Positions 11,142 through 22,733 of a stretch of 64,000 bases of DNA are shown here, piece by piece. How positions within the stretch are numbered: position 1 is the stretch's first letter; each line of letters opens with the position of its first letter. Location: assembly GCA_029891345.1 (NCBI GenBank), contig CM056994.1, forward strand, positions 225,362,991 to 225,426,990, written 5' to 3'. The notes below the pieces were generated by a model, which was not told where the DNA came from, made no database searches, and saw nothing but the letters and a program-made list of their open reading frames with translations. The translations under genes and the position numbers were made by a program. Source of the stretch: Dryococelus australis. Taxonomy: Eukaryota; Arthropoda; Insecta; Phasmatodea; Phasmatidae.

Positions 11142-12680
11142 AATGTTGAGTTAATTTCATATCATTTTTTTTTCCAGCGTTTATATAACAAAAATTTGTA
11201 TCATCGTAACTGTTCTAGGCATGTGACAATAATACTAAAAAAAGGTCACGGACTGGGCCCCTACCCTACACACTTGCACGCAATACTACACAGGTATAAT
11301 CTCTCTCTCTCTTTATATATATATAAAATAAATGTCAACACTACAATATCAAAGTAATTACATTACTCGCTCATTCAATCATCGCTTGTACGTCGTAGAT
11401 AATTGAGCTTGACATGTTAACACATATTCAGTTGTCGAAACTATAGACGTATGTTACCCCACCAATATTCTTTTTCAACATTTCCCATGGACATAATAGC
11501 ACAGAAAAATTCATATTATCGCACAAATATTTGATTTATACGTCAAACATAATGAATTACAATAAAACACCTGAAACACAACTCGTACATCACAATATTC
11601 CTCACAGTCAAATACACTCCGTACAGTGCTGCATATACTGGCCAACTAACCTACGGTAAATGTTTACACATCCATAACAGACGGGTGACTGTCGTCGTAC
11701 ATTTGTTTACATTACTACATTATTACAGGACTATACAACAAGGCACTCAACGTAAAAAAAAGTGCCCGAACAACTTGTATTTTAACTATTTTATTTTTCA
11801 CGTTCTATTTAATTTATCATCAACCCACTCCCCCTGTAAATATTGAATAGGTAAGCCGTGCATAACTCATAAATTTATTTCGTTGTCAACTACATCACTT
11901 TCAGAACAGTCCCTACTCTTAATAATTACCTCATGCAGTTTATTCAATCATAAAAACCATACATTCAATTTCTTGCAGTTTTGATTTTTTTTTTATATTA
12001 TAGTATTCTATCTACCCTTATTCTATTAATGAATGGAGTTGCTCTACTAACTAAATAGTACAATATTTTGGAACTGCTTTCAACATAACAGCACCCAAAA
12101 CCTTTGCTCCAAAATTTGCTCTTCTACCTGAAACAGATTCAGGTATTTATCACCACCACTGTTTTTAATCTCTACTGCAGAATATTTATAGACCATTTTC
12201 TGAGGGGCCATAAAACAGTAGTATTTATTCATGCAACTATCCACAGTTGCTAATGATTTAATCAGTTTTAACACTTTCTTAAAATTGTGATAGATCTTCT
12301 GTGACATATGGTCCATTATATGGAAAACATTGTTTTTACTAAAATCAAACCATTTGTTTGAGTATTTCATACCTATAGTAGAACCATAATTTTACCAAGT
12401 GTCAAGGTTCCCGAGAACAGTCGGGACAGACTTAATTTCATCCTCTTCTCCAATAACCCAAAAATTGTGATAAAAGAATTTTTTTTTTTTTTTTGTGTAG
12501 GGTCCCTGTTTCATTCTCTCTGGTGCAAAAACATGTTTTTCGATTGAAATATTTATTCTATTTAATAGGCAGGCATTTTTCAAATCAAATGGTACCCAAA
12601 AAAGCTGCATACAACTTCTCTTGCCACAAAAAAGTCTTGTTAGCAGGGATTGTCTGCCCCTCCCCCTCTTCAATGCCAGC
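11142..12680. other. AT-rich sequence, unrecognised minus-strand frames
   Basis: Two minus-strand frames, 12080-12370 and 12392-12724, are longer than usual for this AT content and lie next to each other, which suggests a decayed transposon coding region. I see no motif that assigns it to a family. A short CT run (about 11301-11312) with a TA run and a poly-T tract near 12479-12494 are simple repeats. Confidence 0.35.
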
Positions 12681-13514
12681 TGCATGCACATCCATTCGTG
12701 GTGTAGCTGTGAGTGTGTTGTCATGACTTGACCTGCCCCTTCCTAGCTCCTTCCCTAGGTAGACCTGCTACAGCGCCGGACAGGGGAGAGATTGATGACT
12801 GATGTGAACTGGCATTGCCCCATCTCCTTTCTCTGCTGTAGCTGTTGGTAGCTGCAGCCTGTTGTGCAAGCTTTCTGGACATCACCTCCCCTGGGTGCGA
12901 GCTGATGTGAAGATTGTTCTCAATTGAGCACCTGCCCCTGTAAATAACATCACTCAGAGGGGTGGTAGTTTTATGACAGCCATCTGATGAAGGGCAGCGA
13001 GTGGTGAATGAAGAAGAGGACACTGCAAAGGTGAGAGACGCTGCGACAGACGAATGTGTACAGTGGCGACAGACGAGGTGTGCAAGGGCTGCAGAGGGAA
13101 AGTTACCCTATGAGTAGAGTTCACATGTGTACAGGAGTTCTCGGCGTGCTCCATAACTGTCCAGACAGGAAAAACTGATTATATCTGGATTGAAATAAGG
13201 TGGGACTGAATGGACGAGTGATACAGACGTATGATAAATACTGAAACTTTCATATAGTGAATGTATCATTTTTCTAGTAATTTAGTAGGTATTAGAAAAC
13301 TGTTTATAAAGATTGGTTTAAGTGTTGTTTCTGTTAATTTTGTTGAGGTGTGGGAGATTATGTAAATATTAGCTGACAATGTCGAGTGATGGACATTTTT
13401 GTTGAAATTGTAAGTCTGGAGTATTTTTTTAATTGTTTTATAAATAATGTGGAAGATTATTATTAGCTGTTTTATTTAAGACTTCCATCCCTTTAAGAAC
13501 CTGGCTATGCCAAC
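12681..13514 (+). mobile_element. Gypsy-type 5' LTR
   Basis: Two segments of this block recur in order downstream, at 16311-16457 and about 19915-20300, which makes them paired LTRs of one element. Shared landmarks include GTGTGTTGTCATGACTT / GTGTGTCGCTGTGACTT, CTGATGTGAACTGGCAT / CTGATGTAAACTGGCAT and TTGAAATAAGGTGGGACTGA. It starts TGCATGCACATCC, and the right end is taken just before AATTGGTGTCAGAAAT, which resembles a Ty3/Gypsy primer-binding/leader sequence. Ends are approximate. The two LTRs differ at many sites, so the insertion is old. Confidence 0.7.
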
Positions 13515-16310
13515 AGACTGAAAATTTGTAAAATTGGTGTCAGAAATAGGATGGAGGAATTTCAAGTAACTAACTTTTTGTAAATGAGATCATGCAGTAG
13601 GCTATTAATTAATAGAGTAAACTCGTAATAATAATTATGGTAGGCTGCAAATTTAGTAGTGTTGCGTGAGTGTTAACTAGAAAAATGGTAGTGGTAGATG
13701 TGGAAGTACTACACATTACTATTTTAATTTGACAAAGTGGCCAAATAAGTATGCATTACTTATCTGTTTATAATTTAAATGATGAAATTAATATTTAGTG
13801 TTGAAGATATTGTTTATGAGAATGTTAATAGCAAAATTAAGAGTGTAAATTAATCTGTAGATAGTCAAAATAATAGTGTTAATGAACTGGTAGACAAGAA
13901 GATGCTCTGAAAGAAAATTAGACTGTGAATAAAAGTGTTAACCAAAAGATAGAAGGTATTAGAGAGTTAGTGAATATTAAAATACTGTGAATGAAAGGTC
14001 GAACAGTGTCAAGTGTAAGGTGGACCAGGAGGTGAGTGTCTTCAAGAAGGAATGGTGAGAATTCTTACAGCAACAGGGAAGAAAATACTCGGGGCCAGCA
14101 GCTGAGGATGGACTAAGATTGACCACCACCAAATCAAATTAATGTGAATAGTGAGGAAAAAGTAGAGGTTGCAACAATACAGCTGTCACAGGAGAGACCC
14201 AGCAGTTTAGCAGTGTTGGTATGCCTCAGCCAGAGATGGGTAAAGGTGTTGCTATTAAGCCTGTCCTCTATGACGACAAACATTTTGGTGCAAATACTGA
14301 CACCAGTTTGAGATTGTTGCTATACTGAATGGTTGGACTGAGGAACGGCAGGTATACTACCTCATTGCTGTACTGATGGGACCTGCACTGAGCATACGGC
14401 AGTCCCTGCCAGAAAGACATCAACTGGAGTACTCCACACTTGTATTGGCCTTGGAGGTGTGTTTCAGCGACCGATACCTGCAACATGGCCATGATGCCTA
14501 ACTATGAAGCCGTACCCAGTGACCAGGGGAACCACAGCAGGAGCAGTGGAAGGACAGTGTACATCTGCCCCACCGGTCTCTGGATGGGTGCTCTGAGGAA
14601 ACATGCAATGTCATCACAGTCAGCTTCTTTGCTTATGCTATTGCCCATACAGTGGTGTGGCAAGCTGTACTCACGGCTGCACCTCACATCATGTAGGATG
14701 CCCTGCCACGAACACAGGAGGTGGAGTCAGCAACACAGGAATTAGTGTGCCAACATCCAGTTTGGGCACTGATACTAAACAAAGATGAAGATATCAAGAA
14801 GACACTGAAGGAGTTGTAGATGACCATGAGGGATATTGCTTCTAGGGTCTGTGTTGCAGAGCCTTGCCATCCCTCACCAAAATGGCTCGAGTGTTGGTTA
14901 TGTGGACAACCAGGGCAGCTGAGAGTTAACTACACTCAACAGCAGCAGCAATTGAGAAGCAGGCAGAGAGGGGCATGTGAGTGTTCAACATCTTCAGGAA
15001 ACTTGTAGCTATTGACCTTGAGGGGCAAAGGTTAGTGATTGCTAGAAGGAAGGCGCCAATGTTCTTGCAGGTGCATTCAGTGAAACAGGACTGGGATGCC
15101 ATACTGGTGGAGGTAAGCCGGAATGATGTTTCTTGTCAGATGATCGTTGACACTGGGTGACTGTAACTGTGGTGAGACTGGACATCTTGGACCTTTCCCC
15201 CAGCAATTGCCTGATGACAGCATGGAGCAGTGCAATATGACTACAGTAACCTGTGAGACCATACCAGTTAGAGGTAAGAGAAGGGTGCAGTTGAAAGTTG
15301 GTAACCTCAGTATAGAGCAGAATATTTATGTAGCGGAAATGGAAGACTAAATAGGCAACACAGATTTGGTAGTGTCAATATGACAAGGTTTGTCTTCGTC
15401 AGTGAGCTGCCAGGTAGTATGTATTCAGTCCACTGTGTTCCCTGTTTCTAGCAAAATTCCAGGCATATGCCTATGCCTGGGAAAATTTGTCAAATGGTTA
15501 GGTATAATCAAATGAGCCCATAATGGTGGCATGATACCAGATTGTCTCATTGTAGCATTCTTCATACTTGCACAATTTGCCAGTAAGGATAATTAATTTT
15601 TCTGACAGTGCTGTTCACCTTGAGGAGGGGTCAGTGAGTGATAGGGTTTGCAAGCATGTCCTACAGATACTTATTGTTCATGAAGCTTCAATTTCACAAA
15701 ATACTGAATATTCATTACCATATGCTCTGGGGGAACTGCTAACAAGCACAAGAGGAAACCTCACCTGGGGTGACAAGAGAAGGCTGTCTCAGAATTATCA
15801 CATCAGGTGTTTGAGGGTATTCTGAATGAGATGAAAGGGTTATATGTGACAGAGCCATCTGTTAATCAGAAATTGGTTCCCAAGAAATGCCATTTTTTCC
15901 GAAAGAAAATTAATTTTGTGGGACATGTAGTGTCGCCCCATGGGATTGAAACAGACCCTGAGAAGACCAGAGCAATAAGAAATTGGCCTCCACCAAATTA
16001 CAAAACTGAAATGTGGGCTTATGTACTTGCTACCGTTGATTTGTGCGTGGGTTCGCCATAATCGCCAAGCCACTGCATGAATTGACAAGAGGCAAAAAGA
16101 AAGTTCCATTGGTGCACTGAATTAAAAATGCCTGAAAAGGTTTTTTAAGTTTCAGGGAGGACATCTGGTGTGGCTATACAACCTTCAAAGGTGGAAGGGA
16201 TATTAACCAAAGTTACAGAAATTTTGGGATGGCCTATGCATAATCCTAAAACAGATCAATGGCTTGGTCTACCGGTTTGGTTGGCAAAGTCTGAGGTTGT
16301 CACATGAACC
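13515..16310 (+). pseudogene. decayed Ty3/Gypsy gag-pol internal region
   Basis: Fragments in gag-pol order are visible through many stops and frameshifts. A gag-like part (about 14270-14830) contains segments resembling SDRYLQHG and LEVCF. A degenerate zinc knuckle near 14890-14935 reads CWLCGQPG, with the His and last Cys lost. An aspartic protease motif VDTG lies near 15146-15160. A reverse-transcriptase piece (about 15800-16000) ends in FVGHVVSPHGIETDPEK, the conserved stretch after the RT palm, followed by KPLHELTRGKKK (about 16060-16105). Integrase is reduced to scraps. The catalytic RT box and RNase H were not found. The element cannot encode its own movement. Confidence 0.75.
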
Positions 16311-16457
16311 TGTAGTGCACACATCCACTAAAGGTGTGGCAGTGGGTGTGTCGCTGTGACTTTACTTACCCCTTCTTAGCCACTTTCCTAGGTGAACCCA
16401 TTATAGGGCTGGATTGCGGGCAGGGGAAGATTGATGGCTGATGTAAACTGGCATCAT

Positions 16458-19400
16458 CAGGGCTCGAAAAATTTTAGGATGGCTGACCAGTCAGTAAAAA
16501 ATGTCACCAGTCAGAATCACCACGGATTATAATCTTATGCGAATACCATTTATGCATCAGTCAGTTTTATTTGTATGTAACAATGTATACCAATAAGAAA
16601 TGTATTGTATTTTTTACACGACACTATCCTATTTCTTCTTATTAAAAAATGCACTGTCAGAGGCATGGTGTTTGTGTCCTTGAACATGCCTGATAGTTTT
16701 TGCACTGAAATACCATTTATCTATGGCCTTAGAGGGTATAAATTGTGGTAGTGGTGGTCACCTTCATATGGTCATCTAAACTTTCAGTCTCTAAAGAGGA
16801 TCTGAGTTTATTTTTCACCAAATTCATCTGCCTGAAACCTCTTTCACAGTTAGCTGTTGAAACTGGTAGAACAGAGGCAACTTTGAGGAGCTTCAAAAGA
16901 ACAGGTAACCTATCACCATTTGACATTGTCTTCCCCAGTAAATCTGTGGATGACAATCCTTTTGCGCACACCTTAAATTTATACCATTCATCCAGGGCTT
17001 TTTGAAGTATGTCTTCTTTCTCATCATGTTGCAGAAGATCTTTGTAATGAGATACAAGTACTGTCACTTCTTTTTTACCAAAACTTTCTAAAGAAGTTTC
17101 TGGCCATGTGAAAGTATTGAGTATCGACAACGATGTTAACACTGCATCTATGGCTGTTTTCGAAAATCGTCCCTTAATGTCTGTTATTCCCTTCTCAATT
17201 GTTTCTTTTCTGTCATGTTCAAACTGGTTTTGTCAATTTACAAATTCAGCAAGCTGGATTTCATTGTACATCCCTGTCTTTGAGGTACCAGAAATTCATT
17301 TTACATAGGTCCTGGATTACTTTTCAGTTCTTTGAGACTGGTCATTGTTTTCCTGACATGAATCTTAACTTGATTTATCAGAAAATCAGGCTACCTGAAA
17401 AATCAAGGAAATTTTTTTCAAAGGCAACAAAAAGTCGTGGAGAAAATGCAAGTTTCTAATGAATCTGTACTTTTTTTTAAGGGTCTTCAGAATGTGTTAT
17501 GGTTTTGTTGCTGTCACTATCTTTTCCACAGCCCACATTTTCAAGGTGCGTCACAAGAGATTTCCAGTCTTGAATAACAGCCGTGATGGTCCCCACTTTG
17601 CTGGCTGCCCAATGTACTGTGTACACTTTCTGCAATTTCAGCAGTTGTGTTGACAAAACTTCTGTTGTTTGTGACAATTCTTTTTGTTTTTTGCTTGACC
17701 TGTTATAGAATTTATAAACAGAAATTCGGCACTAGTCAATTTCATCAATATAGGATACTACTTTAAGTAACTTCAATACACTTAACTGAAGCTTGTGTGC
17801 AATACAATGAACAGTTATGACATGATTTGCACAATCAACAATTTTTGTTGCCAAACCATTGACACTCCCTATAATAGAGGGTGCTCCATCAGTAGCTAGG
17901 CCAGCTAAACATTTTTAATTTCTCCAATCCAAGTTCACATTTTGGAGTTCTTTGTCTATGCTGCCTAGATAGCCTGAAGCAGTGTTATGTGCTAAGGGAG
18001 AAATGGCTAAATATGATTCCTTGACACCACTGGTGTTTATGTACCTAACATTAATAATGCATTCCTCCACATCAGACCTGTCTGTGGAGCCATCCAATAA
18101 AATAGAAACAAATTCTTATGCTTTTATGTCAGCCACAACATCTTTCTTCACACATTGTGTGATGTAATGAATAAACTCCTTACACTTTTTATTGTTGGTA
18201 TATTCTTTCAGCACTTCTACATTAAGTTTATCAATAATCTGTGCAAGACCTCTGATATCAGTAAAGGGCTTATTGTTTTTGGCAATATAATAATTTATGT
18301 TAAAGAACATTTTCAAATGAGAAAACCATTTTTCGTCCATTCTTTTTAGACACTTTGCCATTGAAGATTTTTCTGGGTGTCCTTGAACATCTGATGCTTC
18401 CATACACCTCTTATGTAGAACTGGTAAGTTGTGAAACTTGAAAGTCTCGTAACGAAATGGTTCTCTGAACCCATTTACCACTTGTGATGATAAATCGCAC
18501 AATCCTTTGAACTGTGGACACACTGAACATTTTGCCATGCCAGTCACAGTATCATACTCCAACCATTTAAACTCCTCCTTCCACTTGTGCAAAAATTGTA
18601 TTTTTCCACTCTTCTGTCTATCAGTATCAGACCCAGCACTAGAAACACATAGGCTAGATAATTGTGGGGCTTCTGGTGTCGTACAGTTGTCATTGTTCTC
18701 CGATCTTGAGGTATGAGGTTGTTCTTTAAAAAAACAACAGACTCTTTTGTTCCATTTCTTCATCCCTCGCGCATGAACAAACAAGATATAAATGCAACAG
18801 ACACCCCAAATATTACTTGCAAATTTCGGCAACACAAATTATATCACAATCACCCTAAAACCACGAGTTACTGACATCTCCTTACAAGAAAATCAATGTT
18901 TTGCAGATAGGGATACTGGGATATGCTTCATACTTTTCCTATGCTTGCAAAGTTACAGACAACTGGATGTGGTTATGTTTAGTTTGCTACGTTGAAGACA
19001 CACACATCATTCCAGAGAGCAGAAATCTATATCTGCAGCGCTCAACCGAAATGGCAGACATTCGATTACGTATAGTTCCATATTCATCCAAATTTAAGAC
19101 AATAATTTTTCCCCAATTTTTACTCCAAAAAATTTTGGAAGTTGTCTTATTTTCACAACACAAAACTCTAGGGTCAGTTTTTTTTTTTTGTTGTGTCATA
19201 CACGTCCATCTATTATGGATACAATTATTTTGTTGACAAGTATGATTAATATTTTACGTACCTTGAATAATAAAGTATGTTATCTATTAATGCAAAGTAC
19301 ATTCCACTTGAGTCATGCTTTTACATCACTGAAAACACATTTTTATTGATCTTAAATCCATGTTGGCTCATATTTGTCTATATTACAGTTACGTACCACA

Positions 19401-19900
19401 GAATAATAGCTAAGCAAAAAAGGCCCATAGCTAAATAAATGTGTGCATCAACACGTTTGTAACAGAATCTCACACGAACATTTATATAAAAATAAGAGGT
19501 TAAGTTCACCAAACATACAGTAACATCAGTTGAGTGCAAACAATGCGATAACTATGGTGCGCTTTAGGCTTTGTTCACGATTGAAACATTTACGTGTATA
19601 GCATGTATTTAATGAAACAAAAGTTTGTACTATTAAGGAATAGTTTATAACAGTTTTTTTGAATAATCTCATAAGAATACTCAGTGTAATTTCATTAATC
19701 ACACACTATACACGTAAATATTTTCGATTTTGAACCAAGGCTTAGAGTCTGAATACGATCATCAAAATGGCATTGTGTTTGTGAACACGAGTGTATCTGT
19801 AAGAACGTAAGTGTATAGTTAAACTGTGACTTGATCATGCTCTATATTCCATAGAATTAACACGAGTGGGGTTGTGTGCACGCATTATCACGTATCTACT
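16458..19900 (-). mobile_element. hAT transposon (ZNF862-like), nested in the LTR
   Basis: The left edge is CAGGGCTCGAAAAA at 16458, a typical hAT terminal inverted repeat, preceded by GGCATCAT (16450-16457), a candidate 8-bp target duplication. Transposase fragments run on the minus strand and are listed separately. The right TIR was not found, so that end is placed only by where LTR similarity resumes (about 19915). Roughly 1 kb at 18836-19900 has no recognised coding content. Confidence 0.7.
16729..18835 (-). pseudogene. hAT transposase, broken (ZNF862-like)
   Basis: Read on the minus strand the frames fall in hAT order. The N-terminal part (18116-18835) carries a TTF/BED-like zinc finger region: FKWLEYDTVTGMAKCSVC, then a partner Cys lacking clear His spacing. 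The middle (17915-18097) holds LDGSTDRSDVEECII and SPLAHNTASGYLGS, the start of the RNase H-like catalytic core. The C-terminal part (16729-17142) holds SVLPVSTANCERGFRQMNLVKNKLRSSL, the hAT dimerisation motif. Several frameshifts and stops separate the pieces. The closest family by motif is the ZNF862/C17orf113-type hAT group. Confidence 0.8.
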
Positions 19901-20300
19901 ACAATGTTAATTTTTGCGGCGACGGATGAGGTGCAAGAGTATTGCTGAGGGCGAGTGTAGTGTAAGGATATTGGAGATGCAGAGGTTGGGAGACGTGGGC
20001 AAGAGGGCAGGGAGAGTGGGGACTTAAACATGGCGGCCTATTGGTGTGTATGACTAACAATACAGCAAGTTACCCAATTAGTAACATACGGGAGTGCTTG
20101 GGCACTCCAAAACATTCTGATCCAGAAAGATTGGTGATATCTGGGTTGAAATAAGGTGGGACTGAAAGGACAAGTGATTTAAACGTAAGGTTAAATACTG
20201 GAACTGTGAGCTAGTGAATATGTAATTTAGTAGTAATTTAATAGGTGTTAGTAAACTATTTATAAAGACTGGTTTTTAATGTTTAAGTGATTAATTTTCT

Positions 20301-22694
20301 ATGATATCTTTAAGGGGACGGTTCATGCCATAAAAGTTTCCTTCGTTACAAATTGTTGTTCTGCTGATACAAAATGGTAGAGGGTCTCATAATTATGTCC
20401 CCCATCACTCCACAGGCCTGTTGCCAGACCTCCCTGCCCTTGCCTGTCTCTCTTGTGCCACCCGCTATCAGCTCGCTCAGGCTGGCTGCATCCGATCAGC
20501 TGTACTCACACATATGTGCACACACAGTCAATTTGCATCATTATCTAGTAAATTAATGCAGGTTTTTCATATTATGTAACTAATGCATTTTGTAGAAATG
20601 TTATAGTATGTTGGCGAAAATTTACGAGAAACTTTGATGTCTTGTAAATGCTGATTTAAATTAATTTCTCTCCTCACATAGAAATAAAATGATACTATAA
20701 AATTGAAATGGTTGACTGTTAATAGTTACAGGAACTCTAATTTGTTTACACTGAAAACATAATATACATTACCAACTGTTTAGAGGAAATTTATTATAGA
20801 ACTTAAAATAATATGAGAAAAAGTGGCTAATCCAATTTATTTACAAATACTATAAAATATATCAATAAGTCTGATAATAGTTTATTCGTGGTTTCTTCAA
20901 GCTGTTTAAATCAAACCTCTGAAAAATAACCCCATGTATGACATGCTCGGTTGTTACTTAAATATAATTTATCACAAACGTTTTATACTCGGATTAACAT
21001 AAAAATGCCTTCTTTTAAAATTAAAATTGAGTTTATAATTATATTTCATCATTACATAACAATATTTAATTTATAATTAATATGAATAAACAGGGAGTAA
21101 GTAGGTGTGTTGCCAATGCCAAGTAAAAATATTTCTTATACAAAATATTATTACACTGAGTGCACACAAATGTGTTGCGTTTGTCCCTTTAGTGTAATTT
21201 TCTAGACCCGATTACGCTTTATTTGCATGAGGTGGAGGAATATTCTGGAAGAAAAACTTTAGCAGTGCTTTACAAAAAGTTGGAAGTAACAGTGAATTGA
21301 ATATAGTTAGCATTAATAATCTGGTGATGTAATGAACTGAAAAATATGTTAAATTATCTTGAATTTGTTGCTGAATGGTGGTAACTTCACAGATAATAGA
21401 GAATTCTGAGCATGAGGCGGATACACGTATTGTGATTTGATACTCACAGATGATCACTGACACGCGCTTCTACAAACTGCTGTGTGGTACCCTGCGGGAG
21501 GCTAAATTGATTACTACTGAAGATTGATTTTACTGGAGCTACAACGGTTGTATATGACAGTGAAACGAGATGGCTATTTAAGTTGTAGGTTCTTCGAATT
21601 ATTTATGTAAGTGTATAACAGCAGCATAATTTGAATACAAAATAGTCCAGATTGAAATTCTGCGCAAAAATAATACACAATTAAATTCAAAGCAGAATTT
21701 ATGTTACTAAGAATGTATATTCTTAGACAAACAAGTATCACTATGTTTACTATGTGTAAGTACTCTCTTAAATTAAGGGAGAAACAAAATTAGATAGCTA
21801 GTTATATTGATTATTTAACCAGTTTTCTCGAATTTGAATAATTACCATTGTAGAGCGTACTGAAGACAAAAAAAAATTTACTGCTTACTGTAGGCTGCTC
21901 TATTATTATTAACGAACACTGATAAACCATAAGTGATCTCAGTGCTCATCATCAGTAATGGATTGCGGCCGCAATATCAGTAAAGGAAGCAGGCATTTGA
22001 CAACATAAATTTCATGGCGAAGTTTAACTCCAGACTGACAAGTTTTAATACACATTAAATCGTGTCTAATAAAATGAATATACTTCAGTGTTAGTATTAA
22101 GTACTGTCATGCTTTTGTAAAGTTTCACGTGAAAACAATGTCTATGCTATAGTGCAAAACTTTTATCTTGAAAAGGGTTCTATATGCATAAAAGCTTTCT
22201 TTTTAAAACTTTTACACAGTTCCATATTAGCACACATAAATGCAGTGTGTGTAAGCATTTTTCAGTAACTATACATACTAATAAAATCAGATTGACAACA
22301 AGAATTATTCACCATAAATATATTTTATCAGAGACAATGAAATGATACAGTTTTTTACTATCGCTAACAAGTTACTTCAGTATATTTTATGCAAGCTATT
22401 TCGAAACATACTTTAAAAGTTTAACTTTCGTTACGTAAACCTACATATCTGGTAAAAACTGAGAAAATGAAATATTGAAAACACTGACTAAAGATACAGA
22501 TATACACTACAACAAATATGTAAGTGTATCCTGTGTGTGTGTGTGTATATATGTAGATAGAGACACATACATGCACAGTGTGATTCACGAGGCATTACCA
22601 CCACTCACTATTCCTTAAGTCATTTAGAACAAAATATGCCGTATAAATGTGGGTTCTATTCCCAATATTTATAGAGTAATTCTTAAAATGTGAA
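20301..22694. other. AT-rich intron sequence
   Basis: No coding or terminal-repeat signal recognised. A short (GT)n-TATA run lies at about 22531-22551. Confidence 0.5.
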
Positions 22695-22733
22695 AGGGTC
22701 TGTTTCAATCCCATGGGGCAACACTACATGGGT
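22695..22733 (-). mobile_element. short Gypsy RT relic (reverse)
   Basis: About 39 bases on the minus strand closely match 15922-15960 of the Gypsy element and encode HVVLPHGIETDP, the conserved post-palm RT segment. Nothing else of the element is recognised on either side. It is either a tiny remnant of a second Gypsy copy or a filler fragment. Confidence 0.7.

Larger units (their letters stand above)
16311..20300 (+). mobile_element. Gypsy-type 3' LTR, split by a hAT insertion
   Basis: The left part (16311-16457) and right part (about 19915-20300) together align with the 5' LTR at 12681-13514. The gap between them is filled by a hAT transposon. The right part loses similarity near 20300, so it is truncated or too diverged to follow. 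Order of events: the Gypsy element inserted first and the hAT jumped into its 3' LTR later. Confidence 0.65.

Noticed and set aside
12080..12724. Adjacent minus-strand frames as a host gene
   Set aside because: No family recognised and frames are disconnected. At most a decayed transposon, so not called.
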